Source of the DNA: Butyriboletus loyo
Lineage: Eukaryota > Basidiomycota > Agaricomycetes > Boletales > Boletaceae
Direction of reading: 5' to 3'
NCBI GenBank assembly: GCA_038093515.1
Contig: JBBPSI010000331.1
Coordinates: forward strand, 1 to 22,600
DNA length: 22,600 nt
The notes beneath the pieces were generated by a model that was not told the DNA's origin, did not search any database, and saw only the letters and a program-made list of their open reading frames with translations. Each line of letters starts with the position of its first letter. Positions within the stretch are counted from its first letter, which is position 1. Below, one piece after another: positions 10,350 to 20,368 of the stretch. The translations under genes and the position numbers were made by a program.

Positions 10350-10776
10350 TGTTACGCTGGGTGCTAACAACTAGAACAGCGAGGAGGCACTCTGGAGTAG
10401 CCTCAGGACTCTGGAGATGATTCTCGAGCTGGGTCTCAGACTATGTCTTAGTGTGCACACTAAGAGTCTGGAGGAGAACTAATTGCTAGCAGATGACTGC
10501 ATAGAACTAGATAGTGTACATGGTGTAAAGACCGGGTCTTTATACTACTGGGGTCTGCGCACAGACCATGTTCCTAATCGAGACACGAGAAGGAAACTAC
10601 AAATGTGGAAGGAATATTCCAGAAGATTCCGGAGTATGAAAGAAAGCGCGTCCGTGCGCGAGAAGTGATGACTAAGTAGGAACGGTTGTTACCGTTCAAG
10701 TGGAACTAGCAAAAGGCTAGGTGAATGCAACAGTCCCAACAGTAATGGAGTGAAAAAGTAGACCACTACCGTAACA
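10350..10776 (-). repeat. Solo LTR, gypsy family G copy 1 (427 bp, TSD TAGAG)
   Basis: Homologous to the LTRs of the gypsy element at 14145-22176. It starts TGTTACGCTGGG and ends ACCGTAACA, flanked by a perfect TAGAG duplication (10345-10349 and 10777-10781). It is assigned to the minus strand because the TATA box and transcript start of the family read that way. It is inserted in copia element 2 between the gag tail and the protease, and only an LTR remains. Confidence 0.92.
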
Positions 10777-10961
10777 TAGAGTCCCAGACATTAATGTCAC
10801 GGGAGTCAAGACCGTGCTTCCAAGTGCCATCAGCACGACGAGCAATGTTTCCATAAAAGGATTCTTCATCCTTCTCATTGATCGACTCTATAAAAGTCGA
10901 AAGATGGACTGCCTTCGCTTTGCATTCCTTCTTCTTCGGCTGACCACGAGACCCTGAAGGT

Positions 10962-12191
10962 TTAGAGGGAATCGCGGTGTTTCCGAAAGGAGTGTAAGGA
11001 AGACACATTAGCATCTCCATCCTCGAAATAAGGTGATGTGAGGGGTGGTCCCATCAGATCATCATCTCCCCAACCAGCTTGACCAACGGTTGATTCAGTT
11101 TCCATCAGGAAATCTGTAAGCGTGTGGTTACCTAGTTGTATTTCACCCAACTCTACAATGTTGGCAAATCCGTCCATCTCCATCTCCACTTCATTCGCAC
11201 GTCCTTTCCCTTTTCCCTTTCCTCGACATGTCTTGAACCCGGAGCAATTGTTTGTTCGCTCATTACGGTTTGCTCCGGATCCTGAAGGTCCTCCATAAGG
11301 CATTGCAGGCATATGGTTTTGCTGCTGCCTTTGCTGCTGCGGTTGGAACGGCCTCTTCTGTCCAGGACAACCACGTTCACCAGAATGTTGTTGAGGACGA
11401 GCCTGTTTGTTCCAATTTGTTTGCGCAGGTGGAGGAGGTCCGCATCTAACCGTGTTTGTGTGGTTGAGCTGGGTATCTGGTGCAACTGTATTCATTTGAG
11501 AGGTGGTGGGATAAGGGATCTGGCCAGTGCCAGCACGAAGTTGTAGCTCATGTGTGATCATGGGAATGATAACGTTCGGTGTAAATTGGTGAATGTTAGT
11601 ACTGTGGATGATGTTAGACACCAGAGGTTTGAATGATTTCGGTAACTTGGTGAGTAAGATCATGGATCGGAAATTGTTGGGAAGGCTTAATCCTGCTGCT
11701 TCCATTTTATGGAAAGCGTCCATTAAGGACATGAGACCAGCAACAGCATTAGCTTCATGAACACGAATGTTCATGGCTTGGCGGAACAGGAAAAATTGTC
11801 CTGTAATTCCCGTGGTTGCATAGGTGTTATGCAGGAAGTCCCAAAGAGTTTTGGCGACTGAGATATTGACTGATGCTGGAATTATTTGACCAGAAGCGTC
11901 ATAGAGGAATGGAGCGTAGTCGTAGTTGACTGCATGTTGGAGTTCTGGAGAGATGTAGATGGTGAGCATGCCAACAGAGCGCTTGTCCAGCGAGACCCAC
12001 TTCTGCTGGTCAGCAGCAGTCTGATTGTAGTACTCAGAAGTACCATCCACTATTGACCAGACACCAATTATGGTGAGAGCATGTCTCATTTGATGAGACC
12101 AGGCTGTATAGTTGTCTGCTCCAGTCAGGACAGGAATTCTCTGCTGGATTTGGGTGTCGATCTTGAATTCTGATACAGTGGGGAGCGACAT
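10962..12191 (-). pseudogene. Copia Gag
   Basis: Capsid-like protein of the copia element, ATG at 12189-12191. The N-terminus has the copia Gag signature around NYTAWSHQMRHAL (residues about 27-39), with later helices such as TLWDFLHNTYA and FHKMEAAGL, then a Gln/Pro-rich tail with QPQQQRQQQ. No canonical CCHC knuckle is visible; the region where it would sit is a KGKGKGR basic stretch. It ends TAA at 10962-10964 in this frame. The more downstream coding sequence is one frame over (MEMLMCLPYTPFG, from 11020), so either a one-base mutation or a +1 shift joins it to Pol. I infer a mutation because copia Gag-Pol is usually one frame. Confidence 0.85.
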
Positions 12192-12200
12192 GATAATTGT

Positions 12201-13976
12201 TTAAAACAAAAATCCGAAGATGAACTGATCAAAAGAAGAGAAAACTTTGTTAGCATTTAGAATTGAAGGATTAGAATCAGGAGAAGGTGAACGTGAGGGA
12301 AGACCTATCGGATTAACCACTGGTGTATAAAACCTAGTTGGTTCCGAAGGTCCTTGTTCTGATGTTTCTTGCACCAGGTATCCATTTTCGTCATAATGAA
12401 AATCTCCTCCTAAGTCATTAGACTCTTCTCCAAGACCAACATTCAAGAGATAACTTCCTTCTGTCACATGTTCTCCTGTTTTGACTCCATGTAAATTACT
12501 CTCTGGGATCCCTTGAGGAAGAGCAGACAGAGGTGGTTCCGAGGCAGCACATATCGCTTCAAATTCCTCAAACCATATGTTGGGAAACCAGTGTGGATTA
12601 TTTATTTTTCCACTAGAGAACTTTACAGTAAAGTCAGAGTGCGAAACGTAAGTAGAAGGAGAAATTTGTCTGTATGGGAGGAGAACTTGTGAGTAGTCCT
12701 CCGGTATGGTATACATGTGAAGAAAGGTAAGTGTATGTCTAGATAGGAGCGGACCTTGCTTGAGCCTGACGTCTCTGACATAGAGAGGTTCTGATAGGAC
12801 CAATGAGGGTAAGGTCCCGTGTGGCTCGCAGCTGGCTAGGTCCATATTGGTTATTAGGAGGTGAAAGTCATCCCAGAACTCTATGTTCTGCAGGAGTTCG
12901 ACTTCTTCGTCTTCTTCCAGCCTCAACTCCAATCTCCCTGTATTCACAATGATTGCTTCGATCTGACTCTTGATGGTTTGTAAGATCCATTTGGAGTCGT
13001 CCGAGATCTCGTTGTAGGTGTCGGACATTGTTTGCCAAGTCATCAGTGATGTCTTGCTGCTCTGCAGTGAGTTCGTGAGCAAACTTGAAAAGAAGATTAG
13101 AAGCTTCAAGCTCAATGCGATTTTTGCGGAAGAAAGGGTGGAGCTGGTGGAACCTTGTCCTCCAAATCCTATCCTGGATCTCATTCCACCTCCTTCATGT
13201 CGGTACATCCCAATTTCTAAAATGTTCTTCGCCGACTTCGAAGAACTCTGCTGGACGCCTGGAATAATCATAAGCCTTGATGTGCCCATGATCGTCAACA
13301 GTTGGATAATTCCTGTTGAATAGGGACGAATCTTGCACTGCAAGAGTTGTATTCCAGAGAGTGTCCTTGTCGAATCCTTTGAAAGGAGATGATTTATTGT
13401 AGAAAGGGATGAGATGTTCCTTCATTTCATCTAAAGTTGGATATTGGGATCCACAAAACATTTCGAAACCATGGTTGTGAAGAAGAACATCAGGTGTTGC
13501 TTCGTAGGAGGGGGTGAGAAGAGGAAAGCCTGCGTTCTCATAGATTGAGTGCAGGGGTTCGTGATAGAATGAATGTGATCGTATGTATTCGACCTTGTGA
13601 CAGTGGTGGTGACCTTCCTCATTGATCCAGTCGATGGGTTTGAGGGGTCCAACCTCTGAAGATTGGATCCGTGTTTTGGAAGCGATTCTGTGGGAAAAAA
13701 CTACGGAGGGGGTTGGAACCGATCGATCAATTATGAGGTTCGGGATGAGGAGGTCGTCGGTGTCGTTGGGGTTGAGACCTTCTAGCTCCTCTGGTAGGAG
13801 GCTCAGGATTTGCTGTTCTGTCTTGACGATGAACAAGCTCGTTGGTTCCATCTGGCCTGGGAATGATGGTAACATCGTTGGGTAAACGATGTATTCCTCG
13901 GTCAGCGGTGATAGTGATTCCATAGGATGGTGGTTCGCCAGTGGAAGCATCATGTATCCTGGTTGGTAGAAGGGAC
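12201..13976 (-). pseudogene. Unrecognised ORF upstream of and in frame with copia gag (~590 codons, broken)
   Basis: I do not recognise this protein. Read leftwards from 13976, one frame is open to a TGA at 13195-13197 (probably CGA; the Arg-rich sequence resumes RRWNEIQDRIW). It continues through a likely coiled coil (ELTAEQQDITDDLANNV). Between about 13030 and 12950 coding character passes to a second frame, which ends TAA at 12201-12203. Composition is acidic and Ser/Pro-rich, with motifs such as FWDDFHLL and PHWFPNIWFEEFEAI. The second frame is the frame of copia gag, whose ATG follows after only three codons. It could be an extra 5' ORF of this copia family, a Gag extension broken by CAA to TAA, or part of another gene joined by rearrangement. 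Its upstream end is cut by the copia LTR fragment. Confidence 0.5.
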
Positions 13977-14144
13977 TGTTGAAACGGTAGTGTTCTATTT
14001 CTGTATTTCACTTACAGCCACTACGTTTCTAGACAAGTCTATATGACATCATTGTCTAGACTCTGTCATGCTTATCACATTACAAATAGCTCTTATTATG
14101 CTATTGGATAATATGCTTAGTCTTATCTCTTATCTCTATCATAT
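13977..14144 (+). repeat. Copia LTR fragment (first 168 bp)
   Basis: Matches 1043-1210 of the copia LTR at equal length, starting TGTTGAAACGG and ending at CTATCATAT, where the gypsy LTR begins. It is in plus orientation, opposite to copia element 2, so it cannot be that element's 5' LTR. The remaining 278 bp are not found after the gypsy element at 22177. No polypurine tract precedes it. Several C/T and G/A differences from the other copies suggest it is older. Confidence 0.9.
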
Positions 14145-14569
14145 TGTTACGCTGGGCGCTAACAATCAGAACAGCGAGGAGGCACTCTGGAGTAGCCTCA
14201 GAACTCTAGAGATGATTCTGGGCGAAGTCTCAGACTATGTCTTAGTGCGTGCACTAAGAGTCTGGAAGCGAACTAATTGCTACAGGTATCTGTGTAGAAC
14301 TAGATAGTGTACAGGGTGTAAAGACCAGGTCTTTATACTACTGGAGTCTGCGCACAGACCATGTTCCTAATTGAGTCGCAAGAAGGAAACTACCAATGAG
14401 GAAGGAATATTCCAGAAGATTCCAGAGTATGAAGGAAAGTGCGTCTGTGTGCGAGAAGTGATGACTAAGCTGGGGTGGCTCCTACCACTCAAAGGGCACT
14501 AGTAAAAGACTAGGTGAGTGAAGTAGTCCGAGTGGTAGAGGAAGGAAAAAGTACAGCACTACTGTAACA
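14145..14569 (-). repeat. Gypsy 3' LTR (425 bp)
   Basis: Adjacent to the polypurine tract, hence the 3' LTR. Terminal repeats are TGTTACAG and CGTAACA. It carries the family TATA box and the AGAACTAGAT element, but is the most decayed of the four LTR-G copies, with TG or CA where others have CG (for example GTCTGTGTGCGAG versus GTCCGTGCGCGGG). Its left edge meets the truncated copia LTR fragment exactly. Confidence 0.9.
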
Positions 14570-14582
14570 TTACCCCCCTCCC
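14570..14582 (-). other. Gypsy polypurine tract
   Basis: On the minus strand GGGAGGGGGGTAA immediately precedes the LTR terminus TGTTACAG, the expected plus-strand primer of an LTR retrotransposon. It fixes the element's orientation and which LTR is 3'. Confidence 0.8.
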
Positions 14583-14620
14583 ATGGTGGAGACACCGACT
14601 CCACTACTTGCAAGGTCCCT

Positions 14621-15859
14621 TCACTGAGACTCTCCCTCGTTGACGTCGTAGTTGTAAGCATCATTGGCATTGAAGTCTGCCCAGACGTCGTCCCAGAATA
14701 TGCAGTTGGCGACGATATGGCCAACGGCACCGCAGAGGCCGCATACTCGTTCAGGGCAAAACTCCTGAATATGACCCGGGGCAATGCGGTGGCAGAAGGG
14801 GCAAGTGTAGTGAGGGCACTCTCTATGAAAGTGGCTGACGGTGCCGCACTCGAAGCAAAGTTGCGGGCAGACGAGGCGAGGTCGAGCAGGGTGTGGGCTG
14901 CCGACAGGGGATCTGTCGTCGAGGACGATGGGTGCATCACGAGTCCTGTGATTGGCAAGGTAAGGGGGCAGCACTCCATATGAGGAGCTGGAAGAACCAG
15001 CCAGTGCTACGACGGGGGTGGTGACTCGAGGGATGAGCTGAATGGCAGGGGTTCCATGACGGGTGGATGGTTGGGGGGTGACAGAACGAAAGGCCCTGTT
15101 GGCGATTCTTCTTCCTGTGGCGGTGAGGGTGACCGATCCCGGGACAGATCCAACCTGGAGAAGCGTCTGGCAAGGTTGGCGACACACAGTTCGAGGTGGT
15201 AGAGGGGAGTGTCGACGAGCGACCTGGGGCTCATCAACGTCGGTCCGAAAGGACTCTAAAGACTTCCTGGTGGTTTCTCAGGACAAATCTGCTACCAGAG
15301 TGGTTGCAGGTGAATCTCTTGCAGATGGCACTGGAATAGGTAGTGGCGGAGGAGATCCTTCCACGGCAGGACAAGGAGGGGGATTGGGGCCACAAGCGGT
15401 GGGATGAAGAAATCCAATGCGGTCATTGAACTGAAAATAAAACTCTCTCTCTCTGGGAGCAAGAGCAACAAGGATGGGGCGGAGGACGGGCGCGAGAATG
15501 CCCAGGAGGAGCTGATCCACGACATACCCGAACCCCTCGGCATGAAGGATATCCAGGGTATAGCCCCTGGCCTCCATCAAAGAGGTCTCAAGGGCAGTGG
15601 CATACACGGGTGGTTGGTTGTCGGGACAAAGGTGGGTGTGGACAGTGCGGGCGAGGGCGTAAGAGCGGTAGAGACTGGCGAGGGTACGAAGGACGTAATC
15701 CCCAGTGAAATCCATACGTTGCTCTAAGGCATACGTAGCAACGGGGTTTTCGAGGACCGTGGCATAGAGGACTCAGTGAGAGGAAACTGGGAGATGGGAA
15801 GAGCAGACGGGAGGTTGAGTTGGGAGCGGGGTGTTGTTTTCAGCGGGGGAAATGGCCAT
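14621..15859 (-). pseudogene. Gypsy ORF3: post-Pol triple zinc-knuckle protein (412 codons)
   Basis: An extra ORF between pol and the 3' LTR. ATG at 15857-15859 lies 8 nt after the pol TAA (15868-15870); the frame then runs 413 codons to the stop at 14621-14623, broken only by TGA codons at 15773-15775 and 15278-15280, both readable as decayed CGA. The N-terminal half (from MDFTGDYVLRTLASLYR) looks helical; the middle is Pro/Ser-rich. The C-terminus has three knuckles at about 14702-14857: CX2CX4HX4C, CX2CX6HX4C and CX2CX4HX4C. An IVLDD stretch just before them resembles a SUMO-interacting motif (inference). The tail is acidic. Function is unknown; binding nucleic acid is the obvious inference. 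The element's own Gag has only one, degenerate knuckle. The position is that of env or accessory ORFs, but no signal peptide or membrane segment is seen. Confidence 0.7.
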
Positions 15860-17583
15860 CTTGGTTGTTACTGCGAAGATGGGGAGGGAAAGTCCTTGGG
15901 ATGGCACAGTTTATAAGCCTTAAGCAGGGCTTGCGCATGGACCAGGTTCCCATTCGGCTCCCAGGTGTTTTCTGCTGCAGAGTACCCTTTCCAGGAAACA
16001 AGGAATTGATGGTGTCCCTTTGAGCTGCGATGGGACAAGATCCGATCAATCTCGTATTCTTCATCTCCGTCTATTTCTTCCGGTGGAGGGTTTGTGAAAT
16101 TCAGTCCGTGCTCCGTAGTCTCGCAATAAGGAGTCAGTAGAGATGCGTGGAAGACGTCATGGATCTTCCAGGTCGGTGGCAGTCGGAGCCTGTATGCTAC
16201 AGGGGAGAGAACTTGTGCGATTTCGAATGGTCCTTCCCGTCTAGGGGCGAGCTTCTTCGACGGGTACCTGAGTCAAAGGTTGCGCCCTTCTAGCCAAACC
16301 TTGTCTCCAGTCTTCCATGGGCGGAACTTAGACGAGATCTGTTCCTTCATTAATCGGCGTGCCTTTTCATGGGCTTCTAAAGCTTCCGTTCGGGCTCCTG
16401 TGAGTTCCGAAAGTCTAGACTCGAGGGCGGGGAGGAAGGTCTTTCCGATTGGAGGATAAGACCTCGGCTCATACCCGACCATCAGGGAGAAAGGTGTCAC
16501 GTTGGTTGACGAGTGAGTCATGGAATTGTGGGAGAATTCGGCCATGGGGAGGAGTTCGGCCCATCGTTCTGGGTGTCCGTTGCAGAAGATCCTGAGATAA
16601 GTCTCCAGCTCCTGGTTGACACGTTTGGTTTCGCCGTCAGTTTGGGGATGGTATGCGGAGGAGAGGGCAAGGTCGTAGTCTAGGAGTCTTGTGAGCTCTC
16701 TAGCGAAGGCGGATGCGAACTGAGGGCCTCGATTGGAGATGCAGTGGGAGTGGAGGCTGAATCGCAGGAAGACAGTTTTGAAAAATAGTTTGGCAACTCC
16801 TGCCGTGTCAATGTCCTTGTTGCAAGGGGAATAAATTACCCCCTTCGTAAGCCCATGGTCTACCACGACCATGACAGAATCATAACCCAGAGAGGGGGGA
16901 AGACCGGTGATGAGGTCGACCGAGACTTGCTCGAAAGGGCAAGAGGCCACGCTGGCCAAAGGAGTGAGAGGGGGAACAGTGGGATGAGTATTAACCTTAT
17001 GCACCTGGCAGATGGCACAGCCAGAAACAAAGCGGCGGACCAGATTAGCCATACCTGGCCACCAATAATCCTGTTGCACCAGGTTCTGGGTGCAGAAAAT
17101 GCCACCGTGACCCCCGGCTGGGCTTTTGTGCAAAGATCAGATGAGGTCAACATGAGCCGCCTCCGGGATGTACCGCTTTTTGCGGAAATACAGTTCTTTA
17201 CCATCAAAGTCCCAGTCCCCAGCATTCATTTTAGGGAATAGGGGGAGTCTTCGTAAAGGGCCTGCATGCACCGCTTGATCATAGGGTCGTGGGTGGTTGA
17301 AGCAGCAATCTTCTCAGCGAGAGCGACGACGATCTTTCTGGAAAATAGGTTCTCGGGAAGAAGGGTGACCTCCTGGTTGTCGGTGGAGGTGTCTACGTCG
17401 TCTCATCAAGACAGGGCATCGGCCGGGCCCATCTGAGTTCCGGGGATGTGGTGGAAATGCAGGTCGAAATCCTGCAAGAACATAAGCCAGCAGGCTTGCT
17501 GGCAGGACAGCTTGTTGGGTTGGCGAAAGTACGTGAGATTCTTGTGGTCAGTAAGAATCTCCACTTGGTGACCAGTACCTTGT

Positions 17584-18105
17584 TGTTGCGCAAGCAACGC
17601 ACAGTCGAATGCTAGTGCGAATACCGTTGCCACAAGCGGTCCTATACAACAGTTTCAGGTCTACACAAAGACCTGGCAGGTATGAGACTGGAGCTTCAAC
17701 TTAATCCTCAACTGTTGCCAGCGAATAGACAAGTGGTTAAAACTAGGGAATCCTAGTCTAACCACGAGCCTTTATATATTGTACAGAAGTGCGCACAGAC
17801 CATGCTGTGTGTGAGATAAACTACTATACATGGATAGACTAAAGAAGAGAAGCGCAATGGTGATTAACCACACGAGGCGCGGGGATCATAAAGAAGAGAA
17901 GTAAACGGAGATTAAATACATGTGTCGTGACGTCATAGAGTCTAGGCCTGGTCTAGGCCATGACATCATATGCTTAGTCAGCAAGAGATCACATGTAAGT
18001 TCCCACGATCATGTGCGCTATGTCACGTGACCTTTGAAAGTGAAAACGACTAAGTCCGAATTGAAAGTGTATGAAGTGTACGAATAAAATGTTATGATTA
18101 TAACA
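17584..18105 (-). repeat. Solo LTR, family C copy 3 (522 bp, TSD CTTGT)
   Basis: Starts TGTTGCGCAAGC and ends TTATAACA with a perfect CTTGT duplication (17579-17583 and 18106-18110). It interrupts the gypsy RNase H between EEWRHYLQ and GTGHQVEI. TGACGTCA is kept at 17928-17935; its partner is TGACATCA at 17961-17968. It is longer than the other two copies, with extra sequence near the TGTTGCG end. Confidence 0.9.
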
Positions 18106-19735
18106 CTTGTAGGTAATGTCGCCATTCTTCCAATGCGTGAATGACTGCGAGCAGCTCATGATCATAGATATCGTAGTTGTGCTCAGCTGGTGAAAGCGTC
18201 TTTGAGAGATAAGCGCAGGGGTGTAAGTCGCCATTGACATCCTTCTGCATGAGCACTGCTCCAGTGGCAGTGAGGGAAGTGTCTGTCATGACAGCAAATG
18301 GCTTCGTGACATCGGGCATCAAGAGGACGGATTGGTGAAGGAACAATTGCTTGATGGCTTGGAACGCCTGTTCGCAAGCCGGGGTCCACGCCCATGGGGA
18401 GTTCTTCTTCGTGAGGTCATGAAGCGGCTTCGCAATATGGGAGAAGTCCTGGATGAACCTGCGATAAAAGTTGCAGAACCCAATGAAGGACCTGACTGCC
18501 TTCACCGAGGTCGGGGGGTTCCATTCATGAATGGCTTTCAGTTTAGTGGGGTCCATCTTGACCTGGCCTTCTCGGACCATCATTCCAAGGTACTCCACTT
18601 CTTCGGCATCGAACGAACACTTTTCTAGTTTGAGGAACAACTTGTGTTCGCGAAGACGTTCCAGGACACGGATCGTTCATGCTTCGTGCTCGGCGGTGGT
18701 GGCAGAATGGATCAAGAGATCATCCATGTAGATAATCAGCCAACCTTCTGCCATGAGGTCGCCAAAGATGTGGTCCATCAAAGCCTGGAACGTGGCCGGG
18801 GAGTTACAGAGTCCAAAGAACATCACGGTGGGCTCGAACAGCCCTTGAGGGGTGATGAAGGCTGCCTTCCAGTGGTCGTTCGGTTTGATGAGGACATTGT
18901 TGTATCCCCAGTGGATATCCATCTTGGTGAAAATCTTCGATCCCTTGAGACGATCGACGAGGTCGGAGATGAGAGGGAGAGGGTAGGCATTTTTGACCAT
19001 ATGGGAGTTCAGGTACCGGTAGTCCTGACAGGGGCGCAGCAAGCCATCCTTCTTGGACACGAAGAAGAAGGGGGCTGCTTGAGGGGACTTGGAGGGAGTG
19101 ATCTTTCCCGACTTGAGGTGTTCTTCGACGAACGCCTTACATGCCTCAGATTCTTTTGGGTTCAGAGGGTAGACCTTAGTGACTTTCGGAATGAAGTCTT
19201 TGTCGAGGTCGATGGTGTGGTCGAAAGATCGGGATGGGGGTAGCTCCTTGGTGTTTTTCTTGTCAAAAACGTCTGCGAAGGACTTGAACGGGGTTGGGAG
19301 AACTGCTTTCTCCTTGACGGCTTGGGTGGCGATTTCCGTGGCAATGGTTGCTTTTCGAACAGGGTAAGCTTCCCTTGCTGAAGTGTCTACTCGCTTCTTC
19401 CAGAGCTTGGCGATCTTGGAGTCTGGGTCCAAGTCCAGGTACCATACGAGGTAGCGCTGTGCGATTGCCTGAGGGGAGTCATGTCGGGGCTTCTTGATTT
19501 GATCCGGGAGATCGATGTGGCCAGTGGCCCAATCTATTACCGGGTTAGCTTCTCTTAACCACGGTAGCCCTAGGATCATGTTTTCTCTTCCTATGTTGAG
19601 GACCAGGAAACTCCGTTCCTCCTCGGTTTCTCCAATCCTGATGGAGATGGTGACCTTGCGTCATATAACTCCTCCTTGATTATTCGACCCGTCCACGTTT
19701 TGGGCACTGAGTGGCTTGGGTAGCTGTTCCATCGG

Positions 19736-20163
19736 TGTTACGCTGGGCGCTAACAATTGAACAGCGAGGAGGCACTCTGGAGTGGCCTCGAGACTCGTTA
19801 AGCGTTTCTGAGCTGGGTCTCAGACTATGTCTTAGTGCGCACACTAAGAGTCTGGAAGTGATACTAATTGCTAGCAGGAAGCTGCGTAGAACTAGATACC
19901 ATTACAGGGTGTAAAGACAGAAGCTTTATACTACTGAGGTCTGCGCACAGACCATGCTCCCTAATCGGGTCGCGAGAGCAAAAGTACAAATGAGGAAGAG
20001 ATACTCTAGAACGTTCTGGAGTATGAAAGAAAGTGCGTCCGTGCGCGGGAAGTGATGACTAAGTAAGAACGGTTGTTACCGTTCAACAGGAACTAGCAAA
20101 AGGCTAGGTGAATGTAGTAGTCCCAATGGTAGTGGAGAGAAAAAGTAGACCACTACCGTAACA
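19736..20163 (-). repeat. Solo LTR, gypsy family G copy 2 (428 bp, TSD ATCGG)
   Basis: A perfect ATCGG duplication flanks it (19731-19735 and 20164-20168). It is inserted in the protease of a gypsy element of its own family, in the same orientation. Removing it plus one duplication (433 bp) puts the protease (DSG) and RT parts back in one frame, which confirms the insertion boundaries. Confidence 0.93.
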
Positions 20164-20368
20164 ATCGGCAGTTTCTTTCGTTTCACTAGATCGCGATCTA
20201 TGAAACATCTGCTTGCGCCGCTGTCTACCAGGGCGAATGTGTTGACGATTTGACCCCCTTCATGCGCGTAAATTGACACAGGAACTCGAATTGATTGCGC
20301 ATTGGGGTTTGATAAAACTACAGGGGCGATTACATGGAGAGGTGAAGACGTCAAAACTTCCCTCTCTT

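Larger units (their letters stand above)
6004..11000 (-). pseudogene. Copia Pol polyprotein: protease, integrase, RT, RNase H (broken)
   Basis: Domains from N to C (descending coordinates) are: aspartic protease with MIDSGCTDH near 10205; GAG-pre-integrase HHCC (WHHRFGHPS and CRGCALGK, about 9710-9800); integrase core with SDHGGEY (about 9435) and PQQNGRAER (about 9335); a long Pro/Ser-rich linker (about 8315-9000); RT starting with KGKWI and carrying DVKTAFL and YVDD (about 6985); and RNase H ending SPFIFIKK. The first integrase catalytic Asp is replaced by Asn at 9623-9625 (HSNLVEF). TGA codons at 8999-9001, 7390-7392, 6853-6855 and 6373-6375 interrupt the frame; the last is CGA in element 1. 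A further TAA lies near 6432. LTR-C2 splits the RT and LTR-G1 lies before the protease. Pol is one frame off from gag near 11000. Confidence 0.9.
5540..12191 (-). mobile_element. Copia element 2 (3' LTR, pol, gag; 5' LTR missing)
   Basis: A Ty1/Copia element on the minus strand in the standard order gag, protease, integrase, RT, RNase H, polypurine tract, 3' LTR. It is nearly complete but has no LTR or tRNA-type primer site upstream of gag: the sequence before the gag ATG is instead an unrelated-looking ORF (12201-13976). It carries two nested solo LTRs (7399-7897 and 10350-10776) with clean target duplications. Several TGA codons and frame breaks make it inactive. Confidence 0.9.

Noticed and set aside
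13018..13323. Plus-strand ORF of 101 codons.
   Set aside because: Antisense to the coiled-coil part of the unknown ORF; no motif and no context of its own.
13977..14144. 5' LTR of copia element 2.
   Set aside because: It is in the opposite orientation and only 168 bp long, and 1.8 kb of unrelated sequence separates it from gag.
18644..19243. Plus-strand ORF of 199 codons.
   Set aside because: Antisense to the gypsy RT, which has clear catalytic motifs.
19736..20163. A MITE-like or other DNA transposon with TGTTACG/CGTAACA ends.
   Set aside because: The same sequence forms both LTRs of the gypsy element, next to its PBS and polypurine tract; the TG..CA ends and 5-bp duplication fit a solo LTR.
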